A stretch of DNA of 64,000 nucleotides from Lasiosphaeris hirsuta. Taxonomy: Eukaryota > Ascomycota > Sordariomycetes > Sordariales > Lasiosphaeriaceae. The position numbers were made by a program, and so were the translations under genes. Below are positions 31,777-42,321 of this stretch, one piece after another (position 1 is the stretch's first letter; every line of letters begins with the position of its first letter). The notes beneath the pieces are model-generated. The model ran no database searches, was not told the origin of the DNA, and saw only the letters and a list, made by a program, of their open reading frames with translations. The DNA is taken from assembly GCA_030549175.1 (NCBI GenBank), contig JAUKUA010000001.1, positions 5,890,001 to 5,954,000 on the forward strand. The letters are read 5' to 3'.

Positions 31777-33459
31777 ATGACTGAAGTAACCAGATACCCC
31801 AACCCTCATCATCTAGGAGGTCTCTCTCATCGTCCGCTTGCGCCAGCCCCTGCGCCGAGATCACACTTCTTCCCCCCTGATGCCCTCTCCGACATATCCT
31901 TCCTCCCCTCAGCCAACAACACTTACTCTGACCCACCGAGACCATCTCTTAGAGCTCGGTTCATGTCAGTTTTGTCTTCAACATCTTCGGCTTCGTCGAA
32001 CACTGCAAACCCACGGACTTTGTCGCCGGTGTCGATCGGCACCGTCACCATGTCACGCGATCATCACCAACAGCCTCTGCGCCGGCCACCATACGCATCT
32101 CAGGCGCAATCCTCGGCACTCCAACACAAACCTTCCCAGTATCTTCAGGCCCAAGTGGCTCCTCAGCATCCCTTGTACGCACAAGCTCCAGCTTCACGAA
32201 CATATACCCAACCCCAATTTAGTTCCCAAATGGGCTCGATACAACACCAACATCCTCGGATGTCCTTCCAGACTTACCCGTTTGCCTTCCATCCCTATGG
32301 CTCCCCGTATCATTCTTCGGCTGATTCCATGCCTCTATATCAACACCAAACATCTCTTCTCCAAATGTGTCAACAATACCGGCCACCTCGCCCATCTGTT
32401 TTTGGAGATCTTCCCATTGAAATCATATGCGCCATCACCGACCGTCTCGACTATCTGGATGTTTTAAGGCTTATGGCAGTCAACCGACGGACGCGGGCCC
32501 AAGTCGATATAGATAGGGTCCCAGAAGAGAAGAAGATTGCTGCTGTGCTGCAAGTTGAGCAATGTAACAAGCGCTATTTTCCAAGCAAATCCGGATCTTC
32601 GCCTAACTATTTCGGCTGCTATCACTGCTTCATGATCAAGCCGCCGAGCGAGTTTGAACTCTTCAGGTACAACGCATCAGAGGAAACAGAGGATTTAGAC
32701 ACAGACACATCGACGCCACGACAGCGGCCAGCTGCGCTGCCAACCTCCAAACCGCATTATGACCCTTCGATTACGAGGGCGAGCATTGTAGCGAGCGCTC
32801 GAGGGGTCGGCTCTAACACGCCCAGCCAAAATTCACCACGCATCAAGGAACTATGGAACGTCCGCCGCTTCTGCATTCAGTGCGGCATTAAGAAGCGCTA
32901 CTACAAGCCGGGAGATCTGATCGAGCTACGGAGCGCCAAGCTTGGTAAGAATGGGAAGGAAGGCAAGGAGCCTAGAGAGGCTGTATGGGTTTGCAACTGC
33001 TGGTATGTTAGCCACCCTCCTTTTGACCTTTCAACTTTCTTTTCTTCAAGTCAAGGCCAACTGTTTCTGGAATCGTCGGTAATGAAAGCTTGAGGGATTG
33101 AGACACTGACGCTGAACAGGAAATTGAACAAGAGACCTGCTGTCATCAAGTGTCTGGACTGTGAACTATTCACGCCTTTTTCGAATCAGCAAAGCCGACG
33201 GAGGACTTAGCTGCCGTGCTTTCGGACAAGCTATATGGGTTTCGCGGGATGGAGTCCTGGTTTAAGAAGCGGTTACACGGCCGGTCGCCGGCTACGAAAG
33301 CTCTGGCGTGCCGCCCGTGTGCTAGTGGTTATTCCGCTGGGGTTTGTATTCATCTGTCTGTTTTCTCTTCTCTACCCTTGATAATATCCCGTGCTAACTC
33401 ATTCCATCTAGAGCGATGCGAGAAGGAAGATGCGATCAAGTTCCAGTAACATATTTTGA
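31777..33459 (+). CDS. F-box protein with C-terminal Cys pairs
   Basis: Predicted substrate-recognition subunit of an SCF ubiquitin ligase. ATG at 31777; exon 1 is 31777-33002. The N-terminal ~200 residues are Gln-, Pro-, Ser- and His-rich and probably disordered. The F-box is at ~206-250 (VFGDLPIEIICAITDRLDYLDVL), and behind it lie CX2C pairs: YFGCYHC, RRFCIQCG, VWVCNCW and VIKCLDC. Preferred model: exons 33120-33160, 33211-33341 and 33412-33459, giving 481 aa and adding a basic tail with CRPC and SDARRKMR. The last intron (33342-33411) has a perfect GCTAAC branch site. Alternative model: exon 2 runs on to the TAG at 33208-33210, giving 438 aa. The 50-bp intron 33161-33210 has a GTGAAC donor and only a weak branch site, so the tail is less certain than the rest. 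The target protein is unknown. Confidence 0.75.
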
Positions 33460-36400
33460 AAGTCGAGATGTCTTTTTAGGTTGCGTTATTTAGGGGCTTG
33501 ACATTGCGCCTCGGCCATCTGCCAGCTATGAAGATGTTTGCCACACAAGTGCAATAGGAGCGTCCGAGTTCGGTTATGTGTTTGATTTCTTCCGTGCCAC
33601 ATATTGTGTCACACCTTTTCAGCTTCGGTAGATTTAGAAATTTTAGGTTGGGCTGCAATGCCCAGGGAGAGACGGTGAAATTCGGCGGACTTGGTTTGAC
33701 TGGGGATTTTGCTAGTAATGCAGACCAATGCTTCACTGTCTGGTATGCCTGAGTAGACAGGTCTGGGAAAGGGGCACACAGCCGGTAAACAATTGTTCAT
33801 TTCCAGGCAGCTGCAGTCACTCAGCTTTGTGATGCAGCCATGTTACCGTAGCCATCCCAGTGCATTTCGCGGGAGCAAATCTTCCAGATCGGAGGGGATG
33901 TACCGGAATCCAAACAGGGGCTCGCACCCAATTCTTGAGATAATGGCCGCCTAAATGGTCGAGGAGGCTTTGACAGTGTATGGAGGCGTTGGAACAATAG
34001 CGGTCATACTCATTCCGGAAAAGCCAATCGCAGTATTTCAAGATGCCAGTTGCTAAATCCAGCGAGTAGATTAACATATCCAAGTTCTTTCTCGCCTCAC
34101 TGTTTCTTGGCACACCCTTGACATCTACTACCCATCAAGGCCTGTGCATGGTGCATGGCGGAAGGGGGAGGGGTAAAGGAGAACATGAGCGGCCTGGGTG
34201 GCCGAGCAAGAGTCGAGACAACCGCGCGCCAACATGGCAGGCGGAGTTTGCTGATATTACACCTATTTTCCGGCGAATCTCAAGTCCGGATTCAGCATGG
34301 GGCGTTCATTACTGTCAGATCTCAGATCCCGGGAGTTTGGGAGGCCAAAATCCTGACTTTGTATCATTTGACGCGTCAATCGGCCTGCGCCCTGCGAGCC
34401 AGAAGCCGCAGCAAACAGCAGATCGGACGACATATACGACCATGCGGAAAACAAAATGGATTCCAGCGGCTAACAGATTTCAGCCTGTCCAGACGCAGAA
34501 TGGACCCTACGAGAGGGTCCCAATATAGTAGTGCGTTCACGTTGGGTCCAACTTGCGTGATTCTTCCCGCCCCTTGTACATGCCGTTCCTAGTGAAGTGG
34601 AACCGAGAGCTCATCCAGAGCGAGTATCACAGCTCCACCCATGTTGTCAACTTTGTTCGCTCGAGACATGGCGGATTGCAGTGATCTCACATCATTAGGC
34701 CCACCTTCTGGTTGGTCCGGGTCCGAAAAAGAGGGGACAGGCAAGGGATATTTGGGAGAAGGAGTGGGGAGGGGGAAGAGGCCCCCCCCCCCCTGAGTTG
34801 CATAAAACCATCTAGATAGATGGGGTAGGCTTGGCTCGGGGGTACTGCATCGAAACCAAGCATCCTGCCATAGTCTTGTTGTCCTGCGATATTCACAGGG
34901 CGTGGGTGAACCTGATAGTACCCTGGACTGTGTAGCCGCGCAAAAAAATGCTTGGTGTGGCTTCAGATTGCCGTGATGTCTTGCGAGCTTGTCCAAGACA
35001 AGATTGGCTGCCTTGCAGATATGGGTAGCCTTTTGGCTGACAGCCCTCGATTTTCGCGTCCACTGGTGCTTTTGAGCGATCGGGCTTTGAACTGCCCGCT
35101 AACTAGCAGAACAGCCGTGCTTCAATTGTATGCATGAAGATATGTCAGGGGTATGGGTGAGTGATGCCAACGGCCGAGCAGATGACTCGGGCGATGACAG
35201 TCTCTCTCAATCGTCATTCGCGAGACATCTGGGCAGAACTGGGCAAGCCAAGTTTCGCAGTAGCGTCTAAGCTAATCCATTAGTGCTCTTGGTCAGGCTT
35301 GTTGGCTGAGTTGGGTTTTGGCAATTCAAATCCCCAAGTTGAGGTGTGGGGCTCGGGCGAGCGACGATCGACAAACAAGAGAGAGGAGCGCCGTTGGTGG
35401 CGTAGAGTTGGGAGAACCAAGCGAAGAATGTAGCCAGCGAGGAGCGCACGGAGGGCTTCGGATGATGGGGCCGCCGTGCCAGTTCAGGTTTAACTCGGGG
35501 ACTGGCGAGATACTCGGCGGCTCGTACCAAACTGTCGGGTTCGCGACCATTGGGCAGCGGCAGCCACACAACATTTGGCCTGTCATATTTGTGTGCGCTA
35601 TGACCACTCTAGCGACCGGGTCGACTTCTCTTTTCGAACAAATGTGGCTCTAAAGAGGGTGGCACTGCTGCGAGGCGCTGCGGTGTGACAGCGGTTTGCC
35701 AGCGATGGAAACGAACGTCGATCGATGTAGGTTCCCCGGCGTCAGCTGCGTCTGTGTAGCGTTCTGTGTGCGCAGTCGGAAGGGGATGGCAGCTTCGATT
35801 AAGCGCTCCCACGCCTGCAAGATGGTTCTGGGGTAGCCGGACAAAAGGCCACGGCAGGGCGGTGAGCGAAGGAAATCGACAAGTTGGTTTTACGCGATTA
35901 GGCGCTTAGCTCAAGTGACACAAGAAGCGCATCGATGTTTGTCATGCCTCCGACACCGCCCCGAGTGCGCGAACGGGCGTGCGGCCTTAGATTCGAGGGA
36001 GGGGAAAAGGCGGAGTGGGTTGAGCTGTTGGTCGCATAATTCATGCAGCTTCCTGACGACCAACAACATATTCAACGGCATGGGGCTACCACACTATCTT
36101 ACCTAGGATAGTAAATGCAGGCGAGAGGTCTCCCCTATCATGGTGTCCCCTATCATGGTGGAGGTTCAGGAAGATTTGGGTTAGGATATTTGAAAAAAAA
36201 AAAAGACGGTTTGGGCTGGGCTTCGATCTTCGATGCACGGTTGAGCCAAGCGCGGAAAAAGGGCTCAAGTGCGCTTTCCACCCGCAGATAGATTCGATAA
36301 CATGATTTGTTGCGAATGCACGTCACTACCCCCGGCGAGTCCCACGCGAACCAACAACTCCCTGCCTGCCAGAAAGGGTCACCACGCCCGGGCACAGCAG

Positions 36401-39345
36401 TCTTCCAAACTTGCAACTGCCCACTAGCACGCTGGCACACTCGATCCTCATCTCATCTTTGCCCGGTTAATTCTCAAGTACGAAGTCGCTAGGAACGGCT
36501 GCCTTGTTTTCACCAGGGGCTCAGTCGCGGTCCTCGGGTCTCATTGAAAATAAAATGAGCACCCAAGCTGTCGGGACTCGAGGCGGATTGCCCTGCCGAG
36601 CATAGCCTAAGAGAGACTCCCGATCCCACCGCCCAGGCCATAGGCCATGGCTGTCCCGAGTTCCCCGCGGGCCTTCCGATTGACGCTTTCAGGACAACCA
36701 CCTATCTCCAGCTCCGGTTACCATACGCAATGGCCAAGCCATCACCTCAATGAGTCAATGTGTGCCCATCGGGTTTTTCCAGAGAGATTGCGGTCAAGGC
36801 TGAACAGAAACGCCGCAGGACTTGACCGAAAGGCGGGGATCATACAGCGTTTTGAATTCCCTGGCAGAGAGCCTTCGAGGCAAGTAGTATGTACGATCAA
36901 CTGCCCCGTGGTCCTAGGGCACGCTAGCCATGAGGGTAGGTCGCCCAGAACCTTCCCCTTCATCCAAGATCCTCACCACTGAAGTGTCAGTGTCATCCTC
37001 ATCATTTACCCTCCCGTGGAAACTGACAGTTTCCATCAAACCAGAAGAAGTTTGATTGAAACACGGCAACCCCATGCTATCATCTTCTATCAGGGTTTTC
37101 CCCGACCTGTGGACAACCCCGTGTTTCGCTCACCAGACACCTAAGGCACTTACCAGCACTGGGCAGGGTGAGGCAGAACACTCACTTTCCAAGACGGGGC
37201 CCTCTCAAAGAGGACATGCCAGCAAACGCCTGGCGATTCCCCCCCGCTCATCTCACACAAAAATTCGGGATATGCAAATACTAATACAGACAAGCGTTTT
37301 TAGTCGTCTCGGATCGAAATCAACGAGACACACAATTTCGGGGCCGGGAAGCCACCAAGTACTGCTTGCTTCCCCCTTTGGCAACTGCCGGGTATCCCTT
37401 ACATGGCACCATCTGGAAGCTCGTCCCAGCCCAGGTCATTCAATTGGCCACAGTATTATGCCCACACATGTGATGTGTCCCTGCGAAACCTACTTGCCGG
37501 GTGGTAAGGGTGCGCAGACACCCGGGCGACTAGGTTCCACCGCTGCGACAAGTGTCAATGAAGACACGCTCTCAGGTTGCGTACCCGGAGGTGGCTGGCT
37601 GGCTGGGAGAGGCGACAGTAACATCATCTTCTCACGCTCATGTACTACAATACACCGCTTAGCAATTCCCGCGGACCCGACATGCACGAGCAGACGCCGG
37701 ATTCCCGGACCGTTGTTCGTGTGCCTGGTGCTTGTTTGCGCAAAGCCCCCATGTGGCCATGCATGCAGCATCTTGCTTAGACGCCAACAAGCTACAACCG
37801 TACCATTGCAAATGTCCCACAAAACCGGAAGGCAACCCTCGCTGCGAGAGAGCCACTGTTGGCTCAGCAGAGGCAAATATATTTGGATTCCAAGCAGGCC
37901 AATCCCGACGGCACAGCTAAGCTTGTTCCTGAATCTCCATTGGGGGCCTGGTGTTTGTTTTGTCAGCAGTGCCGCAGCGGTTCTTCAAACCACTGGCTAG
38001 TCCAAGGTGCCATGTATGACCCAGTCCGTGGTTCAATAATTGGAGGGCCACCGGTGAGGTCAGCAACAAACATGCTCGCCCACTCACCGGTTATGATGGC
38101 CACGCATTGTGACTGGCCACCATGTTGGTGGATGAAGGAATATCCTTAGATGTTGGTTATATCGATGATTAGCGTTGCAACACTTGGACAGCTCATACAC
38201 TCTCGGCCACCCTATCAGGTCAGCGGCTGTCGGCCTCGTCTTGCAGCCGACATCTCGGATCCAGTTTACCGAGAATATGTTGCTGGTCTAGCATCCGCAG
38301 ACGGCCTGAGAGGCTGTGTGTCGCGCGCAGCACAGTCGCGTGGACGGGCCCTGAGGAGCCCCTTGAATTTGATTTGTCACGAGGTCTCGCGCCGACTCGG
38401 GCCACTCGTGGGATGTGCTGGCACAGTAGGCAGGGGTTTTTCAAGAAGTGAGATACCTTCCATGTACATGGAGATGATAACGACGTGAGTTGCACCGTTT
38501 TAAGAGGCGTGCTATCTGCCAGTCGGGTCAGATAGAGATCATGCCGCCGTTTTCTTTACTAAGATGTCGGTGGCTACAACGCGATCAAAGCCCGGCCGAA
38601 ATACTGGATCTTTCAGCCCCGTGAATATTTGCAGCTGCTACCTGTGACATCTCGGGCACCCTTTCCTGCGGCAATTGAATTCTTCCTTGCCCGGGAGCAA
38701 CCACAGCGACATCAGTACAATTTTGATCACACATAGCGGGAGCAATATAATTCAAGCAGAGTCAAGATTTCAAATGGGACTATGAAGGGCCGAAAGTCAT
38801 TACACCAAGATAGAGCCGTGTCATTTGCACACTCTGTGGGGGGGGCGCGGAACAACTGCTCGCACTGGACTGAAGGGGGCGATAATCCCTTGTGTTCCGT
38901 GGGGCATTACCGGCCAAGGGTAGGACACCGAATCAAATCTTGGCTCCCGATGAACAGAGCAACTTGGTATTTCAGGATGTAGGTGGTTAGTTTTTTCGAG
39001 TCTTCGGATTACCTGACATGACCAACCCCAACCAACCCAACCCCCTCCCTCACGGTGTCCGAGTCACTTGAAGAAAATGGCCAGCATGGCCTCGAGATTC
39101 ACATTTTGCGATTCGGCACGGGATATTACAGTAGGCATCTCTCTTGGCCCCAGAACTGATTGAAATTGTTTCAATGAAGACAAGGTATATGTTGAGTCTA
39201 GGTCATTCTCTCCTGCTTCGTCTCTTCTCCCTGGACTTGGGTGGCCCGTGCACCGTTGTTTACTTCCCCTTTCTTTGGGCCACTTTAGACGCCGGGGGAG
39301 CAAATGAATGAGGACCTGATACAGTTTTGTTTTTACCCCAAGGTA
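33460..39345. other. Gene-poor block of ~5.9 kb
   Basis: No recognised gene. It contains one unusually long open frame (ATG 37074 to stop 38000, 308 codons) of unconvincing composition, a perfect 15-bp tandem duplication (36131-36160), a C12 run (34782-34793) and a stretch at 34427-34460 that weakly resembles the start of fungal 5S rRNA. Base composition is balanced, so there is no RIP-type AT island. Confidence 0.5.
36131..36160. repeat. Tandem duplication, 15-bp unit x2
   Basis: TCCCCTATCATGGTG occurs twice head to tail with no mismatch, in intergenic sequence. Confidence 0.75.
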
Positions 39346-40626
39346 TTAAGTTGTGCTGAAATTTGCTTGATAGACTATGACCCAACTGTAACGGTTGTTG
39401 TCCCCGAAAATACCGTGACGACCAGGGGCTCTGCGCTGGGCGGGAGTGGCTATGCCCTCCTGTTAGCCCCACCAGAAAGCATGCGGGACCGCGACGGCGA
39501 GACGAGCAAGTGTTAGAGAGAACGCAGCGGAACTTACCACAGGCGTAACCACTGGGACCGCTGTCCCCGCCACCGAAGCAGGAATCACCACCAGGCTCGT
39601 GACCGTCTGCACCCCCGTCACCGCCACGCCCGACGATGTCCAGGTAAAAGCCTCCGTCTCAACAAGCGTAACTGTCTCTCCCAAAACCGCTCCTCCGGCG
39701 GACGTAGTAGTACCCACCGGGGCCGCTGTGGGCACTGCCGCCGTGCTGACAATAACAACCGTCGGTGCTGTGGGCGGGGGGGCCGGGATGGGAGTTAGAG
39801 TTACTACGGGGACGTTTGACGCCGTCACGGTAACGGTAGTGGCGGGAACCACCGAGGTGACATCGGGGATCGGGATCGTCACGGTAATGGTGAGGACGGG
39901 TACCAGCGATACGGGTTCTGGCGTCGAGGCCGTGACCGTGACCGTACGAACGGGGATTGCCGAGGCAACTTCGGACTCCGAGGCTGTCACGGTAATGGTG
40001 CCAATGGTGGTAACTGATACCGGTGCCCCACCGCCTGGTGACGACGAGGCGGCCGGTGGGGCCGTGACGAAGATGGTCTCTGTCGACGTTGGTGGGAGCG
40101 TGACTACGTGGACCGACACAGATGATGAGGTCGGGTAGTATGTGACTGTCACGACCGAGATCGAGACCGAGACCGAGACTGAGACCGAGACTGGAGTCGG
40201 CGAGTTGGAAGCTGGGGCCGACGAGTTGGAGGCTGGGGCCGAGGCTGAGGGGGCGGGGGCTGAAATCGAGAATGGGGAGGCCGAAGTCAGCGTTGCCGTT
40301 GCTGTTACAGTTGAGGCCACAACTGGTTGTGGGGAAGATGGTGTCGGGAAGGTTGTCACATTATTGGTGTTGAATGCGATGACGCTAGTGCCGATGCTGG
40401 CTGGCAGGGGTTGGCCATCGTCGAGTTGGGGGTCTGATAAGACTGCCGGGTAACTCTTGTAAACCTTCTCGTGGGTTATCTGGCGCTTCGCAAAGTGGGC
40501 AAAGCGGTGGACGAAGGTGGATAGCGTGTTTTGTTCCGTGTCACACGCGTCTGACTTCATTGGGGCCGGAGCGCCCAAGACAGGCACACCGCCAAGAAAC
40601 AGAACGAGAGCAGTTCGTAGGTGCAT
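39346..40626 (-). CDS. Secreted Ser/Thr/Val-rich (mucin- or adhesin-like) protein
   Basis: Starts MHLRTALVLFLGGVPVLGAPA, a clear signal peptide cleaved near residue 18-20. An ~85-residue region with FAHFAKRQITHEKVYKSYPAVL contains a KR site suited to Kex2-type processing. After this the protein becomes a Ser/Thr/Val/Pro-rich stalk with an SVSVSVSVSI run (6-bp DNA repeats, ~40154-40195) and at least four VTVT blocks (TITVTASESEV, TVTVTASTPEP, TITVTIPIPDV, TTVTVTASNVP) alternating with acidic/Pro spacers, likely O-glycosylated. Preferred model: exon 1 40626-39538, 78-bp intron with GTAAGT donor and a CTAACAC branch-like word, exon 2 39459-39346, total 400 aa. Alternative: no intron and stop at 39463. 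No GPI signal is evident in the spliced form. Function unknown; cell-wall or secreted surface protein is inference. Confidence 0.72.
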
Positions 40627-42321
40627 TTTTCTTGCTGTCGGTGTGTTCGAGTTCTCGAGGGGCACACAGTTCTCGATGCGAGTTTTGTTTTTGGCCCTGT
40701 AAGCCAGGTAGAGATCTGAGACACGGGTAGATATAACAGATACGCGGAGCGTACAAAACCTCTCAGGGGTAGACAATGGCGACACAGGTGCTGTTGAAAG
40801 GACCGACCATTCTTTATTCCAGATATATTGAGTGGTTCAACGTCACAAGAACACTGCTGACCCCGAGTCAGTAGTGGTATTTACAGCAGGACCAGGCTGG
40901 GTACTTTGAAGTGAGTGACACCTTCGCCACATTCTAGTATTTTGCCGCCTCGCGCGCCGTGTAGGTTGTCAACGCCTCCCAGGTAAAACTTGGCGCGTCC
41001 TCGAGGCCCCCCCCGATTTGAGTGAGTAACGTTGATAACCTGTGCTACTCCACGGCCAGCGAGTATGACGGGGGAGGGATGTCGTGGCTCGACTCTCGAG
41101 CCGTGTATGCCTGCCACTGGATCTGTCAGACGGGGCAATACTTAGGACTCGGGATCATGAACACAGCACAAGGTACTCAACTTGAGGTATGACAGTGGTA
41201 ATATGTACCACGCAAGCGAGGACTTTGAGCCACGCGGTCTCAAGCCTAGTTATATTGAATACAACAGCGCCTATCCGCCAATGCTGCGCAGGGGAGACGC
41301 AACAACATAGCAAGAAGAAACACCATTTGAAGTGCCCAGGGTAAGGTAGTAGCGGGGGTAGATAGGGCCACTGTAATCCTAGAAATGTATATGACCGCTC
41401 CATCTTCAGTGTCCCTAGCATGTTGTCAGAACGGAAGGCAGTCTCAGGCAAGCTAAGACCCCAGACTGGCAGGACGCTGGACAATTATTCGGCCACGGAG
41501 GTCGAGTGACACAAGCTTTAACATTGAACCATTAAGGGCGGAGGTGACTCTACATGTTGAGCTGGGAACAACCAGGATCAGACGACGGGGCAACTGCGAG
41601 TGGTATAGTAGTTGTGTCTGGTGTTTGTTCGTTGAGCAAAGGACAGGGATATTGGGCGCGTCGTTGAAACCAGAATCCAGCTCAGGCAAAGTACATACCT
41701 TAGGAATTGACCAACGGAGTGGCAAGCGTTAATGGATACGAGATTTAAACAGTAATGTGTTCATGGTGGCGATGGGCGGCAGTCATCACCATAAGGTAGG
41801 TACTTCTGTGTGTCGGTGCGTCGGCCCGTCATCTGACATCGTCTTGGTGCAAGGCAGTCACCATAAGAGAAAAGGCCGACTTTTGGAAGCAGATAAACTG
41901 TACTAATTTGAACAGTCAACGGTTCTGGCAAGTACTTCATACATGCTGATGAGCTCGAAAAGGGCAGGAGCAAAATGCTATACCCCCCCCCCCCCCTCTT
42001 TTTCCTAATCTCCAACCCTTTCTCTCCCAACATCAATTCTCTGTGGTCTCACCACAAGGATAAGTGGCATGCTGGCTCTCAGGTATCACGATATATTATG
42101 CTGGACTACTGCACGAAGGTCTAACACCCTCGCGGATGTTTGCTTGCAAAAGAAACTCGTAAATTTGTGTTCCGTACAGTGCAGCATTTTGGTCCTAAAA
42201 GCCGCTCCTGTGCCAATGTGACGCCTAAACTAGAATGCATGTATCATGACTCCCTCTACTTCGGGGCGACTGGGAGCTGCGGACCCGCGAAGCTATCTAT
42301 TGACTACCCTCGGAATTTGTC
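40627..42321. other. Intergenic, 5' of the secreted protein and 3' of KAP120
   Basis: No gene supported. Small frames at 40881-41138 and 41155-41484 (minus) have no domains. It contains a C14 run (41983-41996), about 325 bp beyond the KAP120 stop, and an AAGGTAGGTAC word near 41801. Confidence 0.45.

Noticed and set aside
34427..34545. Possible 5S rRNA gene (ACATATACGACCAT...GGAAAACA start)
   Set aside because: Only the first ~25 bases resemble fungal 5S rRNA; the internal promoter region and 3' half do not match.
37022..37038. Small palindrome GGAAACTGACAGTTTCC
   Set aside because: A 7-bp arm hairpin alone is expected by chance in 64 kb and has no flanking duplication.
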